From the NCBI GenBank assembly GCA_051649785.1, contig JBOFHT010000072.1, positions 1-35,984 on the forward strand: a DNA stretch of 35,984 nt, written 5' to 3'. Shown piece by piece: positions 7,864 through 16,938 of the stretch. The first letter of the stretch is position 1, and each line of letters starts with the position of its first letter. Below the pieces are notes generated by a model. That model saw nothing but the letters and a program-made list of their open reading frames with translations. It had not been told where the DNA came from and searched no databases. The translations under genes were made by a program, and so were the position numbers. The stretch comes from JBOFHT01 sp051649785 (GTDB lineage: Archaea; Methanobacteriota; Methanobacteria; Methanobacteriales; Methanobacteriaceae).

Positions 7864-8625
7864 TTAAATTTTAAAAACTTTCTTAGCATTCTTTTCAGTC
7901 AAATCATCAATTTTAGAAAAATCTTCACCTTTGACTTCAGCTATTTTTTTAATTGCTTCTGTTACGTAAATTGGCTGGTTTCTACCTTCAAAAGGAGATA
8001 AATAAGGACTATCAGTTTCAGTTAAGATATTTTCAACTGGTATTTCCTTAGCTACTTCTTGATGATGCTTAGAATAACAAATCATTGTAGAAAATGACAT
8101 ATAATAACCAGAATCAACAAGTTGGTTAGCTATTTTTAAACTACCACTATAACAGTGAAATATAACTTCAGGAATCGATTTAAATTCCTTTACAATATTG
8201 TAGGCTTTGCGTTCGCTATCTCTTGCATGAATAAGAAGAGGAACACTATATTCTTCAGCTAGCTCTGCAAAGCCCCTAAATATTTCTTCTTGCCTAGCTC
8301 GTTTCTCTTTATCTTTAACATAGTAAAAATCCATTCCAACTTCACCAATAGCTACAATATTATCAATATTATCAACAATATGAGATTTAGCTATTTCTAA
8401 TTCTTTATTACTTGCATCCCCAGAACTAATTGGGTGAAACCCAAGACTAGGATACAAAAAACCTTTATAATTATCAGATTTGGAAAGCTTAAGAACTCTA
8501 TTGTTTCCTTCTAAACTAGTTCCAGAATTTATAATAGCTGTTAATTCACTTTTAGCTACTTTTAAAACTTCATCACGATCTTTGTCAAAATCTTTAAAGT
8601 CAATATGGCAGTGAGTATCAATCAT
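7864..8625 (-). CDS. TatD family metal-dependent hydrolase
   Basis: This TIM-barrel hydrolase of the TatD family comprises metal-dependent nucleases acting on DNA ends. Metal ligands are visible in MIDTHCHIDF at the N terminus (H5, H7), GEVGMDFY (Glu), LLIHARDS, FHCYSG, and the C-terminal TETDSPYLSP aspartate. The 253-residue length is standard. The start has GAGGTAA in register. Its neighbours on the same strand (ABM-like protein, npdG, alcohol dehydrogenase) lie 276 nt or more away and do not suggest a shared pathway. Physiological role in methanogens: probably DNA or RNA turnover, by family. Confidence 0.9.
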   Translation of the reverse strand: MIDTHCHIDFKDFDKDRDEVLKVAKSELTAIINSGTSLEGNNRVLKLSKSDNYKGFLYPSLGFHPISSGDASNKELEIAKSHIVDNIDNIVAIGEVGMDFYYVKDKEKRARQEEIFRGFAELAEEYSVPLLIHARDSERKAYNIVKEFKSIPEVIFHCYSGSLKIANQLVDSGYYMSFSTMICYSKHHQEVAKEIPVENILTETDSPYLSPFEGRNQPIYVTEAIKKIAEVKGEDFSKIDDLTEKNAKKVFKI

Positions 8626-8901
8626 GAAATTACCTCTATTTCTTTATTATTTAAATTTAGTAGAATTAATGTAATTATTCTTAGTATTAATAATGCATTA
8701 ATAATAGCAGACCTATTAAATAGAATTATAAGTCTCCATAATAATTATAATATTAATTATCTAATTACTAGTAATTAAATTATTTGAATTATTTAAATTT
8801 ATATTTTAAATACTAAGAAATTAAAACTTTAGAAATTAAATATTTAGTTGAAAAAAAGATAGTTGAAAAAAAGAAAATGAAAAAAAGTAATTATAAATTT
8901 A

Positions 8902-9198
8902 TTATAAATCTGTTTCATCAGCATTATAAACAGAAATTTCTAAATCTCTAGCTAAGAAATCTCCAATAGCTGAACCAAACTTTATAAAATGATCTTGTTC
9001 TAAGTGAAGCTTTAAATATTCTTTATTTTCCCATTTTTCAACAAAAAGAAGAGTATTTTCCCCATCACAGGGATTGTAAAGATTATATTCAATACAGCCT
9101 TTTTCTGCACGAGTAGCTTCAATTAAAGACTTTGCTTCATTAATAATATTATTTGCCATATTCTCTTTAGGGCTTGCTTTAGCCAATACAATAATCAT
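8902..9198 (-). CDS. Antibiotic biosynthesis monooxygenase (ABM/YgiN-like) family protein
   Basis: This is a 98-residue dimeric ferredoxin-like-fold protein of the ABM family. Features are the N-terminal strand IIVLAKASPK, the conserved helix with CIEYNLYNP, FVEKWENKEYLKLHLEQDHF, and a C-terminal strand LEISVYN. Homologues include the quinol monooxygenase YgiN and stress-related proteins; the substrate here cannot be deduced. GGAGG precedes the ATG at 8 nt. It sits downstream of the npdG/alcohol dehydrogenase pair on the same strand but 208 nt away, so a link to redox metabolism is only suggestive. Confidence 0.82.
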   Translation of the reverse strand: MIIVLAKASPKENMANNIINEAKSLIEATRAEKGCIEYNLYNPCDGENTLLFVEKWENKEYLKLHLEQDHFIKFGSAIGDFLARDLEISVYNADETDL

Positions 9199-9406
9199 GT
9201 TAATCCTCCTTAATTTAATATTACAATAAAAATGAATAATTATACATTTAAAAAAAAAAATTAGCTAGTTAATAATGTTTAATAACTATTTAAATAATTT
9301 AAATGGCTACAAATAAATTATATAAATAGATATCATGAAACAATTAGCTAAGTATTTTATTTAAATATTTATTCCAAAAAATCAATAAATTTTTACTTGA
9401 AACAGC

Positions 9407-10087
9407 TTAATCTAATTTTAGTCCTGTTATTCTTAGTCCTCCATAGTGGGATTTGTATTTCATGTTTAATCCAATAAGTAATGGAGTAATTTTTTCAACT
9501 ATTCTTGCTTTTTCTAGAGATCCGCAATCAATACATTTAACTCCAGGTATTTTATCAATTAATGCCATAGCTATTTTTTTAGATTTCGTATCATCACCAG
9601 ATACTAAACAATCACAATCAATAGCCTCATTGAAATTCATAAGATGGGAATTACTGATATTATTAAATGCAGAGATAACAGAAACATTTTTATCTTTTAA
9701 AATCTCAGCTGTTCTCTCAGCAGCAGAACCTTGCCATAAATCAACATATCTAGTTGGTCCTCCTCCAATAACAGTATCTAATGGAACAGTTGCATCAATT
9801 AAAATCTTTCCATCAACAAATTCTTTTACAGATTTTAGTGTCCCCATTTGAGCAGCTAATGGAACTGTTAGTATTAAAATATCTCCTTTATCTGCAGCAT
9901 CTTCATTTGACATTCCTTGGAGATTAGGGATATTATCTTTTTCTAAAAGCTCTTTAACTTTATCTACAGCAGCTTCTGCTTTTTCAGCTTTTCTTGAACC
10001 AATAATAACTTCTTCACCTTGCTGAATAAACCGAACAACAATTCCTAATCCCTGATCTCCAGTTCCACCAAGTACAGATATTTTCAT
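9407..10087 (-). CDS. npdG: F420-dependent NADP reductase
   Basis: The enzyme (NpdG/Fno) transfers hydride between NADPH and coenzyme F420. It has the Rossmann motif LGGTGDQGLG (residues 5-14), the NADP-phosphate loop GSRKAEKAE (30-38), and the family signature region DATVPLD followed by GGGPTRYVDLWQGSAAER. The 226-residue length is typical. The start follows GGTGAT at the usual 9-nt register. It is 69 nt downstream of an NADP-type secondary alcohol dehydrogenase on the same strand and probably co-transcribed. NADPH formed from alcohol oxidation could then be passed to F420 for CO2 reduction. A biosynthetic role (F420H2 to NADPH) is the other direction. Confidence 0.93.
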   Translation of the reverse strand: MKISVLGGTGDQGLGIVVRFIQQGEEVIIGSRKAEKAEAAVDKVKELLEKDNIPNLQGMSNEDAADKGDILILTVPLAAQMGTLKSVKEFVDGKILIDATVPLDTVIGGGPTRYVDLWQGSAAERTAEILKDKNVSVISAFNNISNSHLMNFNEAIDCDCLVSGDDTKSKKIAMALIDKIPGVKCIDCGSLEKARIVEKITPLLIGLNMKYKSHYGGLRITGLKLD

Positions 10088-10156
10088 AAAATCACCTAAA
10101 AATAATATAAATATTATTATATTTTATTAAAATTTAAAAATTTATAGTCATTAAGA

Positions 10157-11224
10157 CTATAAATTCTCATCAATTATAACAACTGGCTTGATTAAGTCTC
10201 TTGGTTTATCTTTCATTAGTAAAAGAGCTTCTTCTATTTTATCAAACCCATGGAAAACATGAGTAGCCATTAATGCAGGATCCATACGATCATAAGTTAC
10301 AATATCTGCTAATTGTTCCATTCTAGTTCTTCCTCCGGGGCAAAGTCCAGTAGCAAAGTCTTTATCAGCCATACCAAAGCCCCATCCTTCACGACAGATT
10401 GGTAATGTCTCACCACTACCAAAGTAGTTAATGTTTGAAATAACAGAACCTGCTCTAGCTGCTCTTACAGAATCTAAAATTATATCAGATCCTCCACCAG
10501 CTACAATAACTGCATCAACACCTTCACCATCAGTAGCTTCCATAATTTGTTCATCAGTATTACCATCTTTATATGAAATTATATCAGTTGCACCATATGC
10601 TTTAGCTACTTCAATAGCTTTAGGACGAGTACCAACTGCAAATATTCTACCAGCACCTTGTAATTTAGCTCCAGCTATAGCAGATAAACCAACAGGACCA
10701 ATACCCATAACAGCTACAGTACCACCCATAGGTATATTAGCATTTTCAGCACCCATAAATCCAGTAGACAACATATCAGGTATCATGACTGCTGCTTCAA
10801 GAGGCATTCCTTCAGGTAACGCTGCAAGATTAAAATCTGCCATATTTACATGGAAATATTCCCCAAATACCCCATCTTTAAAGTTTGAAAACTTCCATCC
10901 TCCTAGTGGACCTCCTGTTTGTGATGGGAATCCTCTTTGTGCAGCATCGGCTCCCCAATCAGGAGTAATAGCTGGAACAATTACTTTGTCTCCTTTTTTA
11001 AAGTCTTTGACAGCACTTCCAACTTCTTCAACAACACCTAATGCTTCATGACCTAAAATTAAATCACGTCTATCACCAATAGCCCCTTCCCAAACAGTAT
11101 GTATATCAGAAGTACATGGAGCTAATGCTAATGGCTTTACAAGAGCATCCATAGCACCTATTTCAGGTTTTTCTTTTTCTATCCAACCAATTTCCCCTAT
11201 TCTAAGCATAGCTAATCCTTTCAT
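10157..11224 (-). CDS. adh: NADP-dependent secondary alcohol dehydrogenase
   Basis: This zinc-dependent medium-chain dehydrogenase closely resembles the Thermoanaerobacter brockii secondary alcohol dehydrogenase over its length. Zinc ligands Cys37, His59, Glu60 and Asp150 are at the same positions as in that enzyme. The NADP-specificity residues Gly198, Thr199, Arg200 (in VGTRP) and Tyr218 are also in register, so NADP(H) is expected. The start is the Met at 11224, with GGTGA in front; an in-frame Met 10 codons upstream lacks a ribosome binding site. This start also gives 355 residues, close to the family length of about 352. It is followed by npdG. Likely substrates are 2-propanol, ethanol or related short alcohols, oxidised to feed F420H2 to methanogenesis or made in reverse. 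Confidence 0.93.
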   Translation of the reverse strand: MKGLAMLRIGEIGWIEKEKPEIGAMDALVKPLALAPCTSDIHTVWEGAIGDRRDLILGHEALGVVEEVGSAVKDFKKGDKVIVPAITPDWGADAAQRGFPSQTGGPLGGWKFSNFKDGVFGEYFHVNMADFNLAALPEGMPLEAAVMIPDMLSTGFMGAENANIPMGGTVAVMGIGPVGLSAIAGAKLQGAGRIFAVGTRPKAIEVAKAYGATDIISYKDGNTDEQIMEATDGEGVDAVIVAGGGSDIILDSVRAARAGSVISNINYFGSGETLPICREGWGFGMADKDFATGLCPGGRTRMEQLADIVTYDRMDPALMATHVFHGFDKIEEALLLMKDKPRDLIKPVVIIDENL

Positions 11225-11996
11225 TTTTTCACCTACATTTATAATGTTATACATATATTTTGTTCATATATTTTATGGCATAATGCAGATATTTAATTCA
11301 ATTATTTCAATGTATTTCTATCTAATTTTTTAAATATCTAATTTTTTAAATATCTTATATTTTAATGTCTTTAATATGACGCAGATAGTATATAACGTAA
11401 TTATTATATTATAAATGCTAATAAATAAAAAAAATAAAAATGGCATTAGTTGTGTGCTTTTCGTTAAATCAATGATTTAAACTTTTTTGCATAATATTTC
11501 TGACATTATTAATACGAATGTCATAATTATATATAAAATTAATATATATTCATTGCATAAATAATTTTCTATTTGTGTTACTAACAAATGTCAGTTAATA
11601 AGAAAAGTTAGTTAATAAAATAAGTAGATAAAAAACTCCAATAAAAATTAAATTAATCTTAAAAAGTAAATTCTAAAATTATAAAAACTAATAAAAATAA
11701 TAAATTTAAACTCTATAAAGTTCTTAAAAGTATATATACAAGGTTATACATAAATATATAAGATTATATGTAAATATATCTAGTTTTAATATTTATATAG
11801 ATAAACAGTTCTACTCGTGAGTAATAATTTTACTTATAAGTAATAATAAATAAAATAATAACAAGAATAATAATATAACAACAAGTAGTAATAATAATAA
11901 CAAGATTATACTAAAAACATATACTAACAAAAAACATATAAAATAACACTACTCTCATAAATATTATCTCTAAAAAAGTGATTTAAAGGTGATTAT
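11225..11996. other. Long AT-rich divergent spacer with inverted repeats
   Basis: This 772-nt region separates adh (-) from the secreted hydrolase (+). No gene is supported. Two inverted repeats are visible: TTAAATC/GATTTAA at 11464-11480 (loop AAT, followed by CTTTTTT) and TGACATT/AATGTCA at 11501-11523 (9-nt spacer). The first looks like a terminator on the plus strand, the second like an operator or binding site. From about 11730 to 11790 there are repeated TATATA/AAATATAT words that may contain the promoter of the downstream gene. Confidence 0.5.
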
Positions 11997-12926
11997 ATTA
12001 ATAATATTAAGAAAATAATTGGATTATTTTTAATTGTATCTATGTCAGTAATGGCAATAGACTATATTGGAAGTGAAACTGGATTATTGCCAGGTTTAAT
12101 AGAACCTGCATCTGCAGCTTCATATGAACGTTTTACATATGTAAATGGTTGGAATACATCTGCTAATTTAAGTAAAGTAGCAGTTACACCAAAAAAAGTT
12201 AATAATGTTACAGTTATTAGTTCTAGTGATATTAATACCTCTTTTGCAAATAGTAAAGTACCAGCCCTAACAAAAAATATTCCTAAAACAAAGTTGATGT
12301 GGCAAATTTTATTTGATCAATCAACAAGAGGAACACCAATGATTAAGTTTACAGGAACTAAAGGTCCTAAAACTATGATTGTTGCTGGAATGCATGGTAA
12401 TGAAATATCTTCACAAGTTGCAGCATTAAGATTAATTGATTACTTAAGTAAAAATACCACTAAAATAAAAGGAACTATAATAATTATTCCTATGTTAAGT
12501 CCAAAAGCCACTCTTGCAGCTTCAAGAACAATTGGTAGTGCAGACCAAAATAGAGTAGCATATAAAGTAGGAATTAGTGGAACATTAGTAAAAGTAGCTA
12601 CTGAAAAAGAAAAGGTTTCAGCATTAGGTGATTTCCATACTACTAAACCTGGAGGAATTCCTGGGAAAAATGTTATTTTAGCATCTGCATATTCAAAAAG
12701 TGTTGCTATGGCAAAATATATGGCTAAATATACAAAACATTCCTATGATGGTAAGTTACTTAAGAAACCTCTATATAAAGGTGCTCTTTCAAATGTTCTA
12801 AATTCTAAAAAAGTTTCTGCAGTTATTGCGGAAGTTAAATCAGTTGGAGGCACAGTATCCCCTGGTAGTGATACAGCTTCATATAAACAGATGACTGCTT
12901 TTTTAAAGTACACTAAGAACTTATAA
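11997..12926 (+). CDS. Secreted aspartoacylase/M14-like zinc hydrolase, probable ATT start
   Basis: The mature part resembles the succinylglutamate desuccinylase/aspartoacylase branch of zinc carboxypeptidases: AGMHGNE carries two zinc ligands (His, Glu), GDFHTTKPG supplies the third His, and the C-terminal IAEVKS glutamate is the likely catalytic base. The first ATG in frame (12042) would cut into the hydrophobic leader. An ATT at 11997 lies 9 nt from the first G of GGTGAT (11988-11993), the exact register of ATG starts in this window. It gives NNIKKIIGLFLIVSMSVMA, a lysine-flanked hydrophobic signal segment. In-frame TGA at 11979 bounds the frame upstream. Length 309 residues from ATT. It probably acts outside the membrane on an amide or peptide bond, possibly in the pseudomurein peptide; the substrate is inferred. 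Confidence 0.75.
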   Translation: MNNIKKIIGLFLIVSMSVMAIDYIGSETGLLPGLIEPASAASYERFTYVNGWNTSANLSKVAVTPKKVNNVTVISSSDINTSFANSKVPALTKNIPKTKLMWQILFDQSTRGTPMIKFTGTKGPKTMIVAGMHGNEISSQVAALRLIDYLSKNTTKIKGTIIIIPMLSPKATLAASRTIGSADQNRVAYKVGISGTLVKVATEKEKVSALGDFHTTKPGGIPGKNVILASAYSKSVAMAKYMAKYTKHSYDGKLLKKPLYKGALSNVLNSKKVSAVIAEVKSVGGTVSPGSDTASYKQMTAFLKYTKNL

Positions 12927-13045
12927 AAATAAAATAAATAGTTAAATAAAAAATTATATCTAATAATATAGAATACATAATATGTAAGGAATTATATTAA
13001 TATTTTATTAATATTCCTTACTTTTAACTTTTTTTAGCTTTTTTT

Positions 13046-13597
13046 CTATTTTTCAATAATTTTTGCAGGAACTCCCGCAACTTTAGATTTTGGTGGAACA
13101 TCAGATGTTACAACAGCACCTGCACCTACAATTGCATTTTCACCAATGGTAACACCAGGTAAAATTGTGGCAGCTACACCAATCCAAGCTCCTTTTTTAA
13201 TAGTAATTTGCTTTGAATAAACATTTTGCCTTAATTCAGGTTCTTCAGCATGATTTTCAGTTATAATATTTACTTTAGGACCAATTAAAACATCATCTTC
13301 AATTATTATTCCTCCACGGTCCATAAATGTACACCCATGATTTATAAATACATTTTTTCCTAATTCAATAAATTGGCCAAAGTCAGTATAAAAAGGAAGC
13401 ATAACCCATGTTGTTTCATCAATTTCAGACTTTATTAATTTACTCATAAGTTTACGAGTTTCTTCTCTATTATGATAAGCAGAATTCATTTCAGCTGTTA
13501 GTTTAGTAGCTCTCATTATAGCATCATAAACCTGATGATAGTCTGGATCATCTAACATAATTAGCTCACCATTTCTCATTCTCTCAAATATACTCAT
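13046..13597 (-). CDS. Maltose/galactoside O-acetyltransferase-like (hexapeptide repeat)
   Basis: This is a left-handed beta-helix acetyltransferase of the LacA/Maa/NodL group using acetyl-CoA. The N-terminal ERMRNGE and AEMNSAYHNREETRKLMSKL helices correspond to the Mac domain. The hexapeptide-repeat region contains GKNVFINHGCTFMD, VLIGPKVNIITENHAEE (catalytic His in the ENHAEE segment, usually NHP) and GAWIGVAATILPGVTIGENAIVGAGAVVTSDVPP. The 183-residue length is normal. The acceptor sugar cannot be told from sequence. It is 205 nt downstream of pyrI with a triplet-repeat tract between, so it probably has its own promoter. Confidence 0.88.
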   Translation of the reverse strand: MSIFERMRNGELIMLDDPDYHQVYDAIMRATKLTAEMNSAYHNREETRKLMSKLIKSEIDETTWVMLPFYTDFGQFIELGKNVFINHGCTFMDRGGIIIEDDVLIGPKVNIITENHAEEPELRQNVYSKQITIKKGAWIGVAATILPGVTIGENAIVGAGAVVTSDVPPKSKVAGVPAKIIEK

Positions 13598-13637
13598 AAA
13601 AAAACACCAAAAATATAAAAAAATAGTTTTATGTAAA

Positions 13638-13691
13638 AATAATAATAATAATAATAATAATAATAGTAATAGTAATAGTAGTAATAATAGT
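13638..13691. repeat. AAT/AGT microsatellite
   Basis: Nine AAT triplets starting at 13638 run into a mixed AGT/AAT tract, and imperfect triplets continue to about 13760. It lies upstream of the acetyltransferase gene. It is the intergenic counterpart of the Asn-codon inserts seen in coding regions. Confidence 0.85.
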
Positions 13692-13802
13692 AAAATAATA
13701 AGAGTAATGGTAATATAATAATAGTAATGATAATAATGGCAATAATAAGCAATATACTAATAATAATTAATAATATGTAATAAATTCTTAGATATACTAA
13801 AC

Positions 13803-14264
13803 TTAAAACAATTTATTTAATTCACTACTAGTAATTATTCTCTCACAGTAATTACATCTTAAAATAAGTGGTTCTTTTTCTATTACACTAAACTTAGAAG
13901 AAATTGGTTCATCAGTATTAGTAATGCATTGAGGATTAGTACAACTAATTATAGAACTAACTTCATCATACAGATGTACAGTATTTTTCTCAGCTAGTTT
14001 ATAATCACGTATGATATTTATAGTAGCATGAGGTGCTAAAAGTGCTATCTTATCTACCTCATTTGATTTAAGCTCGCGACTCTCAATTTTAAGTATGTCT
14101 TTTCGTCCCATCTCTTGTGATGGAACATTCATAGCAATAGTTAGGGTTATTTCTTTATCAGGTAAATTTAATATTTCAAGAACATGCAATGATTTATTAG
14201 ATGTAATATGATCAATTACAGTACCATTTTCAATTGGTTTTACTTTCATCTCAGGATTTTCCAT
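13803..14264 (-). CDS. pyrI: Aspartate carbamoyltransferase regulatory chain
   Basis: PyrI is the regulatory subunit of aspartate transcarbamoylase, binding nucleotide effectors and linking catalytic trimers. The N-terminal allosteric domain starts with KVKPIENGTVIDHI (residues 7-20), and contains EILNLPDKEITL and HATINIIRDYKL. The C-terminal zinc domain has four cysteines, Cys108, Cys113, Cys137 and Cys140 (CTNPQC and CNYC). The 153-residue length is standard. The start is preceded by GGTGA. No pyrB is present in the window. It lies 289 nt downstream of secD. Confidence 0.96.
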   Translation of the reverse strand: MENPEMKVKPIENGTVIDHITSNKSLHVLEILNLPDKEITLTIAMNVPSQEMGRKDILKIESRELKSNEVDKIALLAPHATINIIRDYKLAEKNTVHLYDEVSSIISCTNPQCITNTDEPISSKFSVIEKEPLILRCNYCERIITSSELNKLF

Positions 14265-14553
14265 ATTAAGTCACCTTTATTTGATATTGAGCTATATTTG
14301 TACACATACACTTTTTATAATCTTAATTTAACTAATAATAATATAATAACACAGATACCACAATTAACACAAATATGATTACATGTCCTAAAATTATTAC
14401 TATAATTATTTCTACTATTTATTATATTTTTAGTTTTATTTATACTGTATTATTGTATTAATTGAAGTTTTATTAATAATAGCTAGCAAAGAAAATTAAT
14501 AGATAATATCATTATTAAAATTAACTTAAATAGCTATTAAAAACAATGAAAGT

Positions 14554-15783
14554 TTATTTAATAAAAGTTTCAACAAATTTAGCATAAGCTGGACGTGTTA
14601 TAATAATCCCTACCAATACTCCTACAATAGTAGTAAATGCAAACCCACTGAGCATTCCAATACCACTACTACCTCTGGAGAAACCTACATAAACTAAAGG
14701 TAACATTGCAGCTATTAAAGTTCCAGCTGAAGCAAACACAATAAATAATGCATTTTTAACACTTAACTTAGTTCGTGAAATTCTATTTTTGCTATCCTTT
14801 GATCTTCCTTTAAGAACTTCATCAGTTATAATAATCTGATCATCAACACCAGTACCTACAGCTGCAATTAAACCTGCAATTGCTGCTAAATCGATATTCC
14901 ATCCAATAACCGAAGCAATACCCATTACAATAATAATTTCTGAAATACTAGTTAAAATTATAGGAACTACAAGTATTGGTTCTCTGTAACGAATAAATAT
15001 TATAACAGATATTGCTAAAATAGCTAGAATACCTGCAATCATTGCCCCATTTAAGAATTGATCACCTAATTCTGGTGAAACAGTACTAGCTCCAACTACT
15101 TGAATTTTAACAGGAAGTGAACCAGTTTTAAGAACAGTATAAACTGCACCAGACTCTTCTTTTGCAGATTCTATACTATCAGAACCACCAGTAACAGTAA
15201 GTTCAGTAACAGCCTCACCATTAGCTAATTCCGGTGAAAGTACAGGAGGTTTTCCACTTTCATCAATTAATTTCCCATCCAAATACATATAAACTGGTTG
15301 ATCTGCTTTTCCTTTAGCTATTTCCGCGAATTTCCTAGCCCCATCAGTAGAAATTTTAAATGGAACTTCCCATGTAGTATCAGCTAATTTTGGAGGTTCA
15401 ACACCAGTAATATCTACACCAGTTAATGCAGTTTCATTTCCAATTTTTGCCTCAAAGTTACCAGGTGATCCAATTAGCCGTTCTACTTCCCCCGGACTTA
15501 CTCCTGCCATTTCAATAATAACAAACTGATCTCCACTAGATCGTACTTTAACATCAGCCACACCATAAAGATTAAGACGTTTATCTAAAACTGTTGTAAC
15601 AACGTCCATTGTAGCTTTATCAACTGGGCGTTCTAGCTGAATTTGAATCATAGACCCACCTTTTAAGTCTAAACCTTGTGATATTCCAAAGTATGATATT
15701 GAAAATATACTAGCAATAACAAAGATAACCATTAAAATAACACGTTTATCTTTGAAAAATTTCTTTATATTCCTTTTATTCAT
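14554..15783 (-). CDS. secD: Protein-export membrane protein SecD
   Basis: SecD pairs with SecF as an ion-gradient-driven factor that helps the Sec translocon move and release exported proteins. An N-terminal membrane helix (about residues 14-32) is followed by the SecD signature GLDLKGGSMIQIQL, a large outer-face domain, and five C-terminal helices containing the LAAIAGLIAAVGTGVDDQIIITDE region (the RND-type transmembrane motif). At 409 residues it has the compact archaeal form. GGAG lies in register before the ATG. It starts 45 nt after secF, so the two form an operon. In this window it serves the same export route as the four secreted proteins described. Confidence 0.95.
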   Translation of the reverse strand: MNKRNIKKFFKDKRVILMVIFVIASIFSISYFGISQGLDLKGGSMIQIQLERPVDKATMDVVTTVLDKRLNLYGVADVKVRSSGDQFVIIEMAGVSPGEVERLIGSPGNFEAKIGNETALTGVDITGVEPPKLADTTWEVPFKISTDGARKFAEIAKGKADQPVYMYLDGKLIDESGKPPVLSPELANGEAVTELTVTGGSDSIESAKEESGAVYTVLKTGSLPVKIQVVGASTVSPELGDQFLNGAMIAGILAILAISVIIFIRYREPILVVPIILTSISEIIIVMGIASVIGWNIDLAAIAGLIAAVGTGVDDQIIITDEVLKGRSKDSKNRISRTKLSVKNALFIVFASAGTLIAAMLPLVYVGFSRGSSGIGMLSGFAFTTIVGVLVGIIITRPAYAKFVETFIK

Positions 15784-15828
15784 TGTTTTTGCTCCTAACT
15801 TGCTTCTGTGTCTACTAATAATTATAGA

Positions 15829-16686
15829 TTAGCTATTAGATTTCCCGTTTTTCCTTCCTACATACCATCTCAATATTCCTAAGTTCATTAACCAAGTAGT
15901 AGCAATATCAGCCACTAACCCAATTATTAAAACAGCTGCAATATTGCTTAATGTTGATGCTTCAGGTATAAATATAATAGTAACTAAATAAAGTAAGACC
16001 ATTGATGCGATAGCTGCTATAGACATAGTTAATCCAGTTTTAATAGCTTCTTTAGCTCTTTCAGTAACAGTACCTTCTTTTCGTCTTAGTATTCTTGTTG
16101 TAAGTAATATATCAGTATCTACACTATAACCAATAAGCATTAATAAAGCTCCAACTGATGCAATTGATAATGGAATTCCAAATAAAGACATCCCCCCTAT
16201 AGCTATGATTATATCCGAAAGTGCAGCGGCTATAACAGCTAAAGACGGAGCTACAGTCCTAAATATAATAAATACAGTTATAGACATAAATATAAAAGCA
16301 AATGCAAGGGCCCAGTACACTTGAGTCATTGCTTCTTTACTTAAAACAGGTCCAATAGAATTATAACTAACAATTTCAGCATCAGTTCCTACTGCCGAAG
16401 AAAATGTAGAAGAATTAAATTCAGAAGATAGTTGAATTGTAATATCATTACCAGAGCTACTTAAAATACTAATATCCTCAGTTTTAAGATTAGTTTCTAA
16501 TTTTTCAACAAAAGAACTTGAATTTAAGTTTGAAGTTTCATTGATTTTTAAGTTAGCAATTGAACCACCTTTAAGTTCAATTCCTTCTTCTAAACCATTA
16601 ACAGCTATAAATCCAACAGACAAAATTGTTATAATTAGAGGAATAGCTATTAGTAATTTATATGATTCCATAAATTTATCTAACAT
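15829..16686 (-). CDS. secF: Protein-export membrane protein SecF
   Basis: SecF is the partner of SecD. It has an N-terminal helix LLIAIPLIITILSVGFIAV, the EGIELKGGSIANL motif, a short outer-face domain, and five C-terminal helices with SVGALLMLIGYSVDTDILL, the RND family signature with the conserved Asp pair. It is 285 residues, normal for archaea. GGTG precedes the start at 9 nt. It is the promoter-proximal gene of secF-secD; 30-bp tandem repeats lie upstream between it and argC. Confidence 0.95.
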   Translation of the reverse strand: MLDKFMESYKLLIAIPLIITILSVGFIAVNGLEEGIELKGGSIANLKINETSNLNSSSFVEKLETNLKTEDISILSSSGNDITIQLSSEFNSSTFSSAVGTDAEIVSYNSIGPVLSKEAMTQVYWALAFAFIFMSITVFIIFRTVAPSLAVIAAALSDIIIAIGGMSLFGIPLSIASVGALLMLIGYSVDTDILLTTRILRRKEGTVTERAKEAIKTGLTMSIAAIASMVLLYLVTIIFIPEASTLSNIAAVLIIGLVADIATTWLMNLGILRWYVGRKNGKSNS

Positions 16687-16840
16687 TAAAGCACCTTTAT
16701 TTTTATTTATGATATTATTATAATGATTATTATTTTTATTATTACGGCATTTATAATTACTAAGATTACTAATATTGTTAAAAAATTATTAGCTTATTAA
16801 ATTATTATTTTTATTATAATTAATTATTTATATTAATATA

Positions 16841-16930
16841 ATATTTATAATTACTAAGATAATTAATATAACATTTATAATTACTAAGATAATTAATATA
16901 ACATTTATAATTACTAAGATAATTAATATA
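16841..16930. repeat. Three 30-bp tandem direct repeats
   Basis: Three consecutive copies of a 30-bp unit (16841-16870, 16871-16900, 16901-16930) are identical apart from T/C at the second base. The core is TTACTAAGATAATTAAT. A degenerate fourth copy lies at about 16745-16778. The array sits in the spacer between the argC stop and the secF start. There is no unique spacer sequence between copies, so it is not CRISPR. Confidence 0.9.
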
Positions 16931-16938
16931 TTATATAA

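Noticed and set aside
10431..11051. 206-codon ORF opposite the alcohol dehydrogenase gene
   Set aside because: The other strand encodes a dehydrogenase with every catalytic residue in register, so this is a shadow frame.
16841..16930. CRISPR array
   Set aside because: The repeats are directly contiguous with no unique spacers, only three copies, and no cas genes are nearby.
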